Assembly (NCBI GenBank): GCA_036850595.1
Contig: CM072158.1
Span: forward strand, 20,468,044 to 20,532,043
Origin: Rhyacichthys aspro
Taxonomy: Eukaryota > Chordata > Actinopteri > Gobiiformes > Rhyacichthyidae
DNA: 64,000 nt
Reading direction: 5' to 3'
Positions 1-13,600 of the stretch are shown here, piece after piece. The translations under genes were made by a program, and so were the position numbers. How positions within the stretch are numbered: position 1 is the stretch's first letter; each line of letters begins with the position of its first letter. The notes beneath the pieces are model-generated. The model made no database searches, had not been told where the DNA came from, and saw nothing but the letters and a program-made list of their open reading frames with translations.

Positions 1-202
1 AACACAAATAGAGCAGACACCACCTCAAGCCTCTCATCTGTCAGCAGCTTGCTCTTTCTCCTCTTTACCCTCTTCCTCCTCTCTGCCAACACAGCTGGCA
101 GCCATGTGACTGCAGAGGGGCGGTACTTCCTGTTTCCTGTCATTATAATAGATGGTCTGGTGTGGACTCATTGCCCCCCTCTCTTCTTGCAACCCCCCCT
201 CG

Positions 203-225
203 ACACACACACACACACACACACA
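203..225 (+). repeat. (CA)n microsatellite
   Basis: About eleven uninterrupted AC units follow a C-rich tract. Confidence 0.95.
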
Positions 226-504
226 GATCTGTCCTGAGCAGCCCCCGAGGCCCGCCTTGACTCCCCTCATCTCCACGACAGAGCCAGGAATAGACCTTTG
301 TTCAACAAGTGCACCAACACAGTGTCACATGTTTGCTAACAGAAATTAGACTTATTATATTACTGTTTTTCTTATTTTTCTCACATTTATCAAAACTAAA
401 TTGCCATTTGCAATCAGTTACTGCAACCCAAGCGGTGGTTCTCTGGACAAAATAACTCTTTTCTTTTCTTTGTAAAATAAACCTTTATGAACAAAACACA
501 ACAT

Positions 505-640
505 GCTACAAGGATGAAGGTTGTGGGTTTGATACCACATCTCTGTGTGGAGTCAGTATGTCCTTCCTTGTGTTATTGTGGGTTTCCTCCAGGTACATTC
601 AAAGGATGTACAGGTGAATTGGTGAATGTATAAAAACTGC
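505..640 (-). repeat. decayed fish interspersed repeat fragment
   Basis: The order of phrases (a tRNA-like gttgtgggtttgata, then gggtttcctcc, then gtgaattggtga) matches the reverse orientation of the repeat at 6801-7095 and the piece at 53735-53960. It is heavily diverged. Assignment is by recalled pattern only. Confidence 0.45.
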
Positions 641-2990
641 CACTGTACAGGGCTGACTTCTATCAATTACCTATAGATCTTCATGAGTTAGCAGTGTGTT
701 CATATTTTTTTTACAGAGTACAGGAATATAATGAATATCAGTACCTAATCACTTACAGTTTTTGTTTTGAAATAGTTCATATATTGATATATAAGTATAA
801 TGTTGCCTATACAATGTATATTGATTACTCAGTAAAACAAGTATCTTATTCCTAGATTTGTTTTGTAGTGTACAATAAATCTTGAAGCAGATCCACCAAA
901 CGACACATTTCACAGATTCTCATTATTTTTTCTTCTTCTCATTACTGGTACATTTCATGTTTCTGTCACATCATGTCTTCGCTTGTGGCCTGCACTCACA
1001 TTTTGACTCATGTTTGCAGCATTAACACAGGAGTCCTGTCATGTATTAATTACTCCTGATCATTAATGTGATGATGTTTTTCACTTGAGTTCATTTTGAC
1101 TGAATTTTAAATTTCAGCATCAGACATAGAAGCTCTTCCCAGGGTGAAAATGAGTTTATTTTTGGTTGATCACAGTGAATTGTGTCAAAGTGTGTATCCA
1201 GTGTATTAAAAAAATAGTTTGTACAATGTAAAATGTGTTAAACTTTCTCTTTGGTATGATGACTTTTGAGAAAAAAGAAATAGTTTCTTGATATATCGTT
1301 TTGCCTTGGTCATAACGTTGTGAATTGGAGCTTTGGGCTGTTGCAGAGAACATAGTTGGTCTCCTGTGTTGTCTTGCTGTGGTGCGTTAGGTTACTTCCT
1401 TCAGCTCTGCATGTTGTGAGCGTGTCTGGTGCTGTGTTTGAGGGAACATCTGGAAACCAGAGCTGGGCAGCGGTGGTCCTCAGGGCTCTGACCCCGGCCC
1501 TCAGAGCCCCTCAGAGCCAGATGGACACAGAGCTCACATGTTAGACTCAGGGAGCACCTGCCTGCGCTGTTTATTCAGACCCACTCATTCTGGTGATTAC
1601 TGCTCACAGCTCTCATTTGTCTGAGGCTTTGGCCCCAGTCGGACAAGAGTTCAAAGCTTTCTTTTCTGAGCCAAGAACAGAAAACGGTCTCTGTGATTTT
1701 GTGTCAGATGAAAAATTGTTGTTGTGTCTTGCACAGTCTGCTCCGCTGACCTCTAAATGTTCCACTGTTAAATATTTCATCTCACTGATGGTGAGTGGAC
1801 ACAAATATTTCAAAATTACCTCTGGGTTAGGGTTGTAGAACTGGTCTTAAGACTTAGACTAGGTCATTTATATTTGTTTCGATATTTTTTTGTCTTTTTT
1901 ATTGTTTGGTTTTTTAAAAAGTATATGTGTGTATGTATGTTAACCAGAGAACATGGCTGATTTTAGGTGAGTTTGGCCTTGATCCTAAATTTCTCCTGAA
2001 TTTCCCTTCCTGTGTACCATGCTCTGGTCCTGGTCTTGACCTGGTCAGGATTATTTGATTATTTTACAGCTCACATGACCTTATTACCATAACATATTGG
2101 TTGGGGTGGGGTCACATGGAACCAAGAGATGATTATTGCAGCTATGTTTTATGGCCAATATTATAGTAATTTCAAGATGTACCCAGTGTAACCACCAATG
2201 TTTATTTCTGAAGGGGTCATCTACACTTTAATCTTATTTTTCATCTCTTTTAATTTTTAAAGTGACCCAGTGAGTCTGCTGAACTTTTAACCCTGTGTGT
2301 TGTCTGCTCTACACACAGTGTATATGTGTGTGTCTTTATTAGGTGGTTGGTTGTGTCTGGCTCCTTTTCTCCACAGGCGTTTGTCTCAAACTCCCATGAA
2401 GCGTACGTGTGACTCTCATTTAAATCACTTAATGATATGACTTTTCATTTCCGAGACCAATTGGCTGCCTGTAATAGTCCTGAGTAGCTGCCTGTATTTG
2501 TTTCTGTTCCCATTGGCTCTAGAGCTGTGTATTGCTCCTCCAAGTGTTCATTGTGGAAGTCAATCAGATTAGGCCCAGTCACGGTTGGCTCCAGCTCTTT
2601 ATTGCCTGTAATTCTCATGAATGGACGCAGTTGTCGTCAGAGATGGACACTTTGTCCAAAGACTTAGAGAGGCCCAGTGGGCTGTGTTATGGTAACGTAA
2701 TGTCACTAAGGTCATCCTCAGTGTCATTGTACCGAGTAAAGCGATAGCTTAACTTAAGTGAAAACAATTCTAAAACAATTCTCATTAAAACACCACTAAA
2801 TGTAGACATCAAGACCTTAGTATTTAGTATTTAAAGACTAAAGAAATAATTCTAATAATAGTGATACAGATGGATTTAAAGTATAATCTGTTAAAAGTGA
2901 AATCTTTTAAGTCTTTGTCTGTAGCTGGTGTAAGGTACAATGCCTCAGCCTGTGAGTTTCCCTTTGGCAATAATTAAAAAATAATAATAC

Positions 2991-3009
2991 AAAAAAAAAA
3001 AAAAAAAAA
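2991..3009 (+). repeat. poly-A tract (19 bp)
   Basis: Nineteen consecutive A after ataataatac. It could be the tail of a lost retrocopy, but no source sequence is recognisable upstream. Confidence 0.9.
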
Positions 3010-4530
3010 GACTTTTACAATTTTTAATAGTGTTGGACTTTTTTATGTAAAGTTCACAGTATTTGCAACTTATCTAAAACATGACATAGGTTTGTGAAGT
3101 AGAAAACTGAATCTATCCAAAAACACAATAATATAATGTATAATGATATAGCAACACTATGATGATTAGTATTAGGTTCATGAGGACACAAACCTGTAAT
3201 CATCATTTATGTCTATGTAATATTTATATGATAATAATAGATTTAATATTTATTGTCCCCCTCAAAACTGAAATCTGGGTAAATGTTTTAATTATATTTT
3301 TTAACTTTATCCTTGTGAGATTTTTTTTAGTATTATTTTGATTTCTTTATGTGCATTTATAATACTCCATTGTACGTTGCAGATCATTCGTTTGAAGTCT
3401 GCTGAGTTTACACTGTTAAAATGTAGACTACCTCTCTTCATCACCCATCTCCTCTCATGTTTTGAGCCGCTTGGACCTGCCAGTCCCACAACAGTCCTGC
3501 CAGTCTTCTGTCAGCAGAATGATCCCAGCAGTTGTGTGTGCTGAAGCTGGCAGGGTGAGAGGGGTCAAGGGAACGACTGGTGTGTGTGCACATCCACATG
3601 TGAGCCAGCTCAGAGTAAATTGGTTTCGCTCAGTGGAGCTTTAAAAGAGCCGTAATGGCTGCAGTGGAAAGGTAGCCAAAAAAATACTGGACAGAAAGAG
3701 TGAAGGAGGGAAAGCTAAAGGACTCACAGAGACGAGAAGCAGAGGCCGATGCTGCGGAGGCTGTGAGATTATTGCAGTAATTGTTGGCAGTGAACTGTGA
3801 GCCCCCCTAAGTCAGACAGATCTATGTGAATGTGGGTATAATTTTATGTTGCAACTTGGAAAACCCCTCTCTCTGGGTCAGAAGTTCATAAAGGTCACAA
3901 GTGTAAGAATTTGTGTGTGCAAGTATATTAATGTGACCCTGTCTTTAGTATTTTCTGGACCATTAATTTTCAAGGTCTGCATCGTTGGTCAAGTCTATTT
4001 ACTGCAACAAGAGCCTTTCTTTTGACATTTGCTGGAATGGTAATGGACTATAATTACATCAGAAAAAAAGAAATACATCCCAGCATTAATTTGAAAAAAC
4101 ACACTGATGTTCTTATAAGCTCTCCTAAACCTGCCAAATGCTAAATATAAACACAAGCACTGTACACAAGTGGAAGACAACACACTAAGCTTCTGCAGAA
4201 GTGCACAAACAGTGGACATGTGGAACATGTGCAGTAGATACAGACCAGTGTGAAGTCTACATAAACATACAATGCAACCTGTGGAAACCAAACCCTATTC
4301 TGGTCATTTGTGTCTTTTCCATAGACTTGTGATGTCCACACTAATGCATGTCAGTAATATTAAAGAATGTATAGAATGTACATGTAAAAACAGACTTTGG
4401 GTCTAAATATGTTATTGACTGTAAGGCCACGTCCTATCCAATCTAACATAGCCCATAAAAACAAGTTTTCAGAATATTCTGAATTTCCCCTTTAGTTTGA
4501 TTTTGTTTCAAATGCATGATTTACAATAAG

Positions 4531-4560
4531 AAGAAACTAGAAGAAACTAGAAGAAACTAG
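4531..4560 (+). repeat. 10-bp tandem repeat, three perfect copies
   Basis: The unit aagaaactag occurs three times in perfect tandem. Confidence 0.95.
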
Positions 4561-6800
4561 AGTCAAGACTCCCAGGAAACATAACCACTTGTACCTGCAA
4601 AAGTATTCGCTATTGGAGTTTTAAAACTAACAAAGTTCCCACTTGACATGGCATATATTTGTAAAAGAACATTAAATTCCTTATATTAGTCCAAATCGTA
4701 TGTTTTATCATGCACAGTAATTAGAAATATATATAGTATGAATCAAAACTATAATTATGTGACGATTATGAGAACGTTTAAGACACTTAAGGATTTATAA
4801 TTACTTTGTTTATCTCTATGTAATATCTCTGTTACAATAACATAATCTATGCAAATGTCTTTAAAAGTATTTAAAGAGCCAACAACTTGAATTTCTTTGT
4901 ACATGTGTGTTACATGACAAAACTACTTTAAAACTGTAAAACTTGTAAACAGCTGCAACAAGCTATTTTTATTGACATTTCTGACACAATTGCACTTAAT
5001 TTTTATTGACTAAATATTCTGTCTGTTCATGTTTTTCCTCACTGGAAAGGCTCAGAGGGAAAGTATTAGTACGTCTGGAACAAAAGAACTCTGAGCTCTG
5101 AGGTTAGGACCCTTTCATCCAGTCACTCTGTATTCGGCCTTTTTTTTACCGTTGCCTTCACATAAAAACAGTGTCAGAGCTGACGCGGCTGGTTCGGAGC
5201 AGGAATGTGCGCCGTGTGTGTGTGCATATGTATGGATCCCAGCGCTGAGGGCACATATGGAAGTGCTTGTCTGCTGCACTGTTGTTGTTCCAGTCAGACT
5301 GTTACAATAATCTGAACACAGCAGACAGGCTGAGTGTGCGGAGAGTGTTTTCCTAATGCAGAGGAGGACCACAGCCACTGACTGGGCCCACAGGACTCTC
5401 TCACTTTGAAAAGACTCCCCTGAAATAGCAGTGTTTTTTTTATGTTGGGAGACTTCTGGACATTTGGAAAGTCATTGCTCTGGTTCCCATATGTCTAGAT
5501 AAACAGCATATAGTTCACAGCTTTTAGCCAGAGGAAAGTCATGTAGAGAAAAATAAAGTAATGTGCTGAATAAAGTGTTGTCTCAAAATTATAACATTGA
5601 GCCTCTTTCAACTAAAAGTTCTTACCCTGTTAAATCTTTTTCAGTTGTCAGACATTCACCAACTGTTTGAAGTTTGTGTAAAATCAGTGAAACCACTTCA
5701 GACATCTCAATTCAGTTTCACTTCTACTTAACAAGCATAGCAAAGGGGACGTTAAAATAGATCATTCATAGATTATTCAACATATTTATAGCATGTTATT
5801 TATATATTATATATTTATAGCATTTTTTGTCATATTGTGCAAAACTGTTAAAGTCTGCTAGCCTAACTAAAAACTCTAAAAGTTGTTGAAAGTCCACTGG
5901 TCCAAAAAATGTTTAACTCAAAAAACTCATTTAAGTATAACCTGTTGAAGGCTACAATGATCAAAATATTTTCCTTGCATCCAGTTTGGAATGTGCAATT
6001 TATCATTGTGCATTTTAATATTTTTGTGCTATCTTTGACATTGTTTGAATCTTGAATCTAGAGACATCACGCCTTCTCACTTTCCTTCTCAGAACTTTGT
6101 CTATCATCATAATTTCTCTCAAAGTGTGTGGGTGAACTCCAAAGAGAGTCCTGATATTAGACAGAAATAATGTTTCTCAGTGGGTGGGGTTTTCCCAGTA
6201 AGACCCAGATGACTGTCATTTTGCCAGTGACCACTGTATAATCAGGTACGTGAACTCTTCTCCATCTGCGCCCCTCTTTTGGTGTTTTCTGTGTCTTTGG
6301 ACCAAATGGCCATCATCCAGAATAATATGTGCCATGTGATGGTCCTGGAGATGAGCAGGAGTACAGTTTCACTCTGTCTTTGTTCTTGGATTTGGTTGAA
6401 CTTGACCTTTTGCCCCACACGGCGTTCTTTCTGCGTGAGTAAAACAACAGTTGGCCGAGTGGACACCTGGGTGGTCTCCCCTGTAGTCTGAGATCACTCT
6501 AAGTCTCATGGGGTTTTCATTTGAGAGGAGCACATTGGTTCACTGCCTACAGCTGAACCAGTGTTGGACACCAAGCCAAATGGACAAATGTATCCACAAT
6601 TAATAAAGTCATAAACCTTTTGGGGGTGATTTTTAATCTGGATTTTTTGCTTGTAAATTTAAATATAAATACTTAGCTTTAACTTCTAGTTACCTCAGCG
6701 TCAGACTAAAGTGATCCTGCAATTATCTATGCCGTCTTAACCATTGTGTGCACGAGTTACCATTATTTATCCACATTTTTCTATTTTTCCTCTTTCTCTC

Positions 6801-7095
6801 CATCCATCCATCCATTTTCTACTACGTAGTCCCATTGGGGGTCACGGGTGAATGGAGCCTATCTCAGCAGCTTTGGGCCTTAGGCGGGGTGCACATAGGG
6901 CAATGACCAGTTAGTTGCAGGGCTGACACTAAGAGACAAACACTGATTGACCACCATTCACTCTTACATTCGTACACCAAGGATACTCTAAAGTTGACAG
7001 TTGACCTATACATGCTTGTCTTTGGGCAGAGGGAGAAAGCTAGAGAACCCACGGTAACACGGGGAGGACAGACTCCTCACAGAAAGGCCGGAGAT
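6801..7095 (+). repeat. common teleost interspersed repeat (about 300 bp)
   Basis: The copy starts with a catc/catcca simple run and holds the landmarks ggtcacgggtgaatggagcc, tatctcagcagc, caccattcactcttacattc and ctttgggcagagggagaaag, closing at cacagaaaggccgg. These phrases are recognised from memory as a very abundant short repeat of fish genomes. No coding capacity is visible. Related pieces are at 505-640, 13490-13600 and 53735-53960. Confidence 0.7.
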
Positions 7096-10000
7096 GGCTG
7101 AGGATGTTTGAGTCGGCCAGAGTTGGAGCTCACCACTCTGCTTCTGTGTACCCCTCCTTTTCTCTCTATTCATGTTTTTTTTTGTGCTGTTTCTCTTGGT
7201 AAGCAAACATATCCAGTGCTGGAATAGGCACTTTTCTGCCACAATTAAACAGTGATGACAAACTATGCAGCCAATAGGAGTGTTTCTTATTCAAACATGA
7301 TCAAACCCCTTCTGTGTGGGGCTATGATTGGACAAAGCTATGTGTTATGGGCTGAACATTCTCATATATTTAAATTGTTGATCAATTCTCGATTAATTTT
7401 TTTCCAAATTGAATTATTATTACAATACTTATTACGGTTTGCTATTAGGTGATTAAACAGTTTTCGTCAATTAAAAAAGAAAGTCACACACACATTGACT
7501 TAGATGGCGTGGCTTAGTAGAATATTGTTTTTTTTTTTAAGATTTCAAACACCATCAAACACTAAACTTCAACACATACAAACACAGGTGAAGTTGTAAT
7601 ACTAGAATTTCCAATTGTAAATTAATATGAGACTAAGTGGTCTCTGAGTTTTAGCCCTGTTATTAACTAACTGTAGCCCATTGTCAGTTTCCATCACTGT
7701 TATGGACTGTTATGGTGAGGAGTATGAGTCTGCTGGTTCAGGAGATGGTTGAGTCCAGTCAATCCAAAGCAAATCTTGGAATTGTCGGAAAAAGAAAATG
7801 CTAATTAAGTGTGCTTCCACAGTGAAATAAGCAAAATTGGCTTAAATGTTCCACTTATATATTTTATGAAAAAAATAAAATAAAAAGAGATTGATTCGTA
7901 GTCACTTCAGGCCCATTTTTCTTCTAAAGGCTACCTTTTCTTCTGTTCTGGAGACGGTCGACACTTAACTTGACTGCAGTGCTCAATAAAGTGAAACTTG
8001 AGTTTTTCATTTATTAAGGGTAGTTTTATTGCTATTGCAACACATTTGCCAGGCTTTAAACTCACTGCCACATGATTATGACTTGGTTATAGTTGTTAGA
8101 AGTGAAATGCCTGAAAATGTAGTTCCTTAGCTGGTCAGCAGGGAGCACTCTTGGCACACAAACCTGAGAGATGGCTATTTCAAATCCAGACTGATGTTTA
8201 TCTGGGGCTGATCTGAAGCTAAAGGGTTGGACGGCTTATGACAGCAATATCAAATATCTTATATATTTTTATGTGTTCATAAGGAGTCAGATTATATTTA
8301 CTTCCACATTTGTTTTTTACATTTGAATTGATTTTGTTCCTGTCAAGTTATTGTTCATTGGTGTCATACTATTTGAACATAAAAATACAAACCCCCTTGC
8401 TGTTCATAAGCCAGTATTACCTACGTTACATTTCATCGATGTGTATTTTTACATATAACATTATTACATTTGTATCATTCATTTTTTTATGAAGTGCCAG
8501 TGCCATAAATCGACATAGACACATCTGTTTAAACCTTATATTACCTTCTGATGGTTTTTATTATTTTTAGTAATGCTGAGTTGCTACAGTGATTTCTGTC
8601 ATTAAAACCCAATTGACTGAACCTAATAATTCCCCATTAAACATTTCATCTGCGCTTATTAATACTAAATGAAACACCATTGGTTTGAGTGACACAGATC
8701 TGTGCACATTTGAGGAACAGAAAAGATTCAGTGAGACTATTCTCTCTCTGTCTGTCAGTGTGTGGCGTTTTCTCTCTCCGCTTGGCTCTTTGACAGTTTG
8801 GAAAGTTTGAAGTCATGGTTTTTAATCAGGACCTTGCGGCTGGCCTCAGAGCTCACAGCGAGCCATGGCACCATGGCTCGGTTTAAAGATGTGGGTCTGG
8901 AGCAATGCCAGTCTGGGTGGCACCGTGGAGGGAGAGGGGCAGACGCTGGGGAAGAAAACGAGAGAGGGAGGGTGTTCCTGCACGTCCTGGAAACCTGGGA
9001 AGTAACAACCAACAAGAAAAACACATTAAAGTAACAGAAATACTGAATGTTTCTGTAAAAGGTGTGTGTTGTATAGGAACATTATCAGCAAACTGAGAAC
9101 AACGGAACGACTAAGTTATAATTTATCCATGTATTATATGAATCTGGTGAATCTTGTCAGCCATATTCTCATTATATTACATTTCAAAAAGATAATTTGA
9201 GGTATACTTATATATCTTGATGGAAAGAAAATTTAAAAACAGCAAACTAAAAAGAAGTTAAGCCTGGTCTCCCATACCATTACGTTAGAATGTAAAATGG
9301 GTCTTGATTCCCTTCCCTTCACAGTTATTTTCACTTGTAGAAATCCTGTTGGACCGATTGTATTTGTTTAGCTGAAAAAGGGCGGGCTTTACGCAAGTGT
9401 TGTTACTTTGATTTCTTTGTTTTTTGTAGGAGAACAGTTTGTTACGTCTTTAGCATCTGAGGTTAGAATGTCTACCATTTGTTAACTACTTTTCAGTCGA
9501 TGTGCTTTAGCACTGCAAACTCAACCATTTCTCCAGGGTTCAGTCACATTCCTCTTCACTTGTCAGCTTCACTTTTTCCTCCTCATTAGGAACCAGCTTG
9601 TATTCATAGTGAGCCATGGTACAGATATGATCTAATACATATTTTCAAATGTGGTGTAACCTGAGCCAAAAAAACGCAAAACACACAATAGTGATCTCAT
9701 TAGGATATTCATAGTACATCACTGTCTCTGAAAGTGAGCACAAGATGAAGGAGAAAATTGTTGTTGGATGGGTGTTGTGGGACAGTCCACTTGCTGCCAT
9801 GGAAACAGTATGTGTCAACATTGAAGACTTCACATGTTGTAAAGCAGTATTTCACAAAGGAAAACATGTATGACACTTCCTACGTCAGCACAATAATAAT
9901 CTGTATAGTATACTCCACAAAGACAGATTGAGCTGACAGTTTCCACACAAAAACATGTATGACACGTTTAACCCTGCTTAACACTGATCAGAACTGGTCT

Positions 10001-13000
10001 TAAACCTCTAAAGGCCTGAATAGACTGCATTAGTGTGCTCTGATTAAGTGTGGGTATGAGTTTGTGTATGGTGCAAACTCACTAGTGAAATGTTTGGGAG
10101 AGATGAGTTAATCTAAATAGTCCTGTGGCTTTAAGCTTCAGCAGTTTCATCAGGTCCTGCTGCTAATGTGAGTGTGTGTGGGAATACCTCCCCACTGTGG
10201 TAATCAGGATCTGATGAACCATGAGCAGTTTAAAAAATACTATTGAAACAAACAAAGACAAAAACACACAGAATTTTAAACAAGCTCAAGCATTACCATG
10301 ACTTAGACAATAGATATGATTCCACTGAGCAGAGTGTATGAAATTGGTCGGGTCAGCAAGGTTTGGATAACCACTGAAATAGGTTGTTTTTCCACTATGG
10401 TGTGAACAGTCAAAGGTACGCAGTGAACGGTGAAGCACAATCATGACACGACAAAGTTTTGTTTCTCTGCGTATTTGAAATTATTATGAACTAAATGGTG
10501 GCCTGTGAGTTTTAACTGTAAAAAAAATGACTGATGAACACAAGAGTAAAGTAGAGAATCTGAATCTTAAATAGTTGTTGTGTTTTCTTGTGTCCTTCTT
10601 TTAGCTTATAAATCTACAGATTAATTTCATCTCTGATCTTCTACAAACTGTAGCCCAAGCTGCACATAACTATTCTCTATAAACCTGACTGTCTGTCTTT
10701 AAGTTTTCTGTGGGAGCGGTGTGTGCTGGCCTCTCACCTCTCCCAAAAAGATGTGTTTGACTTTACTGCACAACTGACTCAAAGCCAGCAATTTACTGTG
10801 GCTTTGTAAGAAATGTGTGATCTGTGCAGTTTTACCTCAGAGCAGAGCAGGTGTGAGTTAAGAGAGGTACAAAGTAGAATTTAACTGAACTGATAGATCT
10901 TCTTTCTCTTCTCTCTTCTTTCTATTTTCCTAAATATAATTTGTGATTGACATTAGTTGTTGCCCACATTCGAGGAGACTTGGTAGATATAAACATTTAT
11001 TGAGCCCTAATTATAGCCATTATTATCATTATTATTCAGCCTTGATTAAAAAAAAGAAAATATTTATTGTTTTTGCTATATCAGCAACTGGAATATCCAT
11101 ACCACATAACAGGCATTTCATATTCATTACACAGACTTTGTGTTACATAAGTTTTATTCAGGTGTATTGTTCTGTCACAAATATATAAATCAGTGTGACT
11201 GTGTAAATCTCTTAGTTCAGATTACATCACTGGAGGTGTGATTGGTCCAAGTGGAGAATTCCCCCACTGCCTCAGGTCTCTCTGACAGTGTGAGATGAAT
11301 GTGTGGTGTTTGTAACTGAAGTGTTGTCTTGTGTGTGTCGTGCCAGGGCCACATTAGAGCAGCCTTTTAAGTCGCCTCAGCCTCCTCCTCCGCCTCTGCT
11401 CTGAGCTGTGTTGTGGTTGGCCCGTCACAACCTCCCACCACCCCTGCTGTCCTGTTTGATCAAACAGGGTTATTCCCAGTGCGTGGGACCCCCAGATCCT
11501 GCTCCACTTTTCCGCCGGCTCTCCTCTCTCCTATCACTATCCATCTCCCTTTTTGGTTGAATACAATAGAAATGGATCTAAATTGATGAGCACTGCAGTG
11601 TATGTGATAATGTGACTCAGCGTTCCACCTCCATCCTGACAGAAAAGGCCTGAAGCTGAGCCACAATGGTGCTTTCATAATAAATGCAGTCTTGTCTGTC
11701 CCTGCCCTGAACACAGACATACATCATCAAACATGCACGGACACATTTCAGCAGTCACACAATAAAACGTGAGCTATTACTTTGACTCTGGTCAAACAGA
11801 ACACATTATTGTGTCCTAAAAGCATCCATTGTTGCTTTAGCTGAAAATAAGCAGAGAGAATCCAAAAAGTAATCTCTCCACATGATTGATCGTCACTGCC
11901 TACTGAGAAATAATACAAGATATTTAAGCTAATGAAATTCCCAGCAGTGCATCAGTCTTCATTAAGACTATGTTTCCATAAACACAAGAACAAAGTGCTC
12001 CTACTGAAGTGTTTCGTGTCTCATGTTGGGTCATAAAAGTATGTGGGTAATGCCTTATCCAATCATTAAAATCACAAGGACCGTTATACCAGTCATTAAC
12101 ATGTTTCTCCTCTGGCAGCGCTCAGTTTGTCCTGACTTGACAGTCACAGGAAGTAATGTATAACTTATTCTATTGAGATAGACACAAGCAAAGATTTTAT
12201 GTGATTATACACAACATAGTTTTGACAGTGTGTTTCATTTGGTACACCTGTATTAGCCTTGTCAGTCAGACCCACTAAAGGTAGAATTTCTGTTGGACCA
12301 ATCATAACTGTGCTTATATATTTTAGATTTTGTCAGTTTATTCTGCATCTGTTGGTATTTCCCCCGTTCTCTCATCGGTCAAATCCACCAAACTCATTCT
12401 TTGTAAGTAATACAAAAACAATTAGGAAGGCTGGTCAGGCTACAATGGTACTACATGCATCTGCATCTTTATATTGGACAGTCAACAAATGCAATGTATA
12501 GCAACAACCTCAGCTCCTCTCTAACACTGCTGTTGCTGCTTCCAGGCCAAGTTTTGGTTTTATTGTGAGTTTGTGTGGATTCCTTCTAGACCAGTGGGAG
12601 TGTTCACTGCTGCTCTGAGGTGTTGTTAGTCCGTGCCTGCTGAGCTGCTCTCAATTGCCTGAGCCTGGTCAGCGTGAGTAAACCTCCAGAGGAAGATTGA
12701 GGCAGAGAGACGTGTCGACTCTGGGCTACCGAGGATATCATTACCCCGAGCATGTATCTGGCCAAAGCACAAACCCCCCAAGCAGATTTTCATCAGGCTA
12801 TACCCCCGTGTGCGGCCGGGGAGGATACCGTTTAACCTGTTTTCCTGCAGAGAGGAGTGGTATTAAGCGGCAGGTGGAAAGAAAAAGCATCCCGTGACTG
12901 GAATGAGGTGGAGGCAGAGAAGTGTGCGGATTATAAACAAACAAACAGAAAACTCACACAGGCAGAAAAACAGTTTCAGCTTTCCTCTCCCTGCCTCATT

Positions 13001-13489
13001 TGTAGCTCAGCTGGAAACCTTTGTGTATGTTTGAATTTGTTGGTTAACAGAAAAGTAAGCAGATATATTTTTTTTCTAAAAGTAGTATTAAAAAGGAATA
13101 TTTTTAACAAAGACAGCTTTCTGAAATTCTTTTTATCCTATAGTCAGAGTGAACTCCGTAAAGATAGAATAGAGGTGAAGAGAAAAGCAGCAGATAAAGA
13201 GCAGGATTTGATGCTCTAGTAGCTCAGTAGGTGACTTTTGGCAGATTACATTTGATATATTGAAGCAAGTGTGCCACTGCACTCTATTGGGATGCTTCCA
13301 TTTTCCCTGTTTTCTTGTTTATAGGGCTTCTATAAACATACAAAGCTAGCAAAAGAATAAACATCTGTGTAAACCAATGTCCCTTATTCAGGAGAGAGCA
13401 TGTGCTTGGCCATGATACTTTATTAAAAGCCATGATAATAATGCTGGAGAAAATATTGGGTAATGCTTGTTTAGGGGTCAGTAAATTAA

Positions 13490-13600
13490 AGACATACACT
13501 GACAGACGACCATTCACTCTCACATTAATTTAGTACACAGAAAGGCCTGTGTATATGCTCTTAGACTGGTGTGCTAACCACTTTGCCGCCTAGCACCCCT
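13490..13600 (+). repeat. 3' fragment of the same teleost repeat
   Basis: It holds gaccattcactctcacatta, cagaaaggcc and gtgctaaccactttgccgcc, which match the distal part of the 6801-7095 type repeat with an internal deletion. Confidence 0.55.

Noticed and set aside
8755..9034. Overlapping 89- and 90-codon frames on opposite strands
   Set aside because: No similarity to any known family; simple mirror frames.
11580..11640. Conserved-enhancer look (aattgatgagc followed by tgtgactcagcg)
   Set aside because: Homeobox- and MARE-like strings are common by chance, and no comparison sequence is available.
12697..12900. Possible upstream exon with frame MRQRDVSTLGYRGYHYPEHV
   Set aside because: Does not match any part of the intermediate chain, and no convincing acceptor/donor pair fits the phase needed at 18037.
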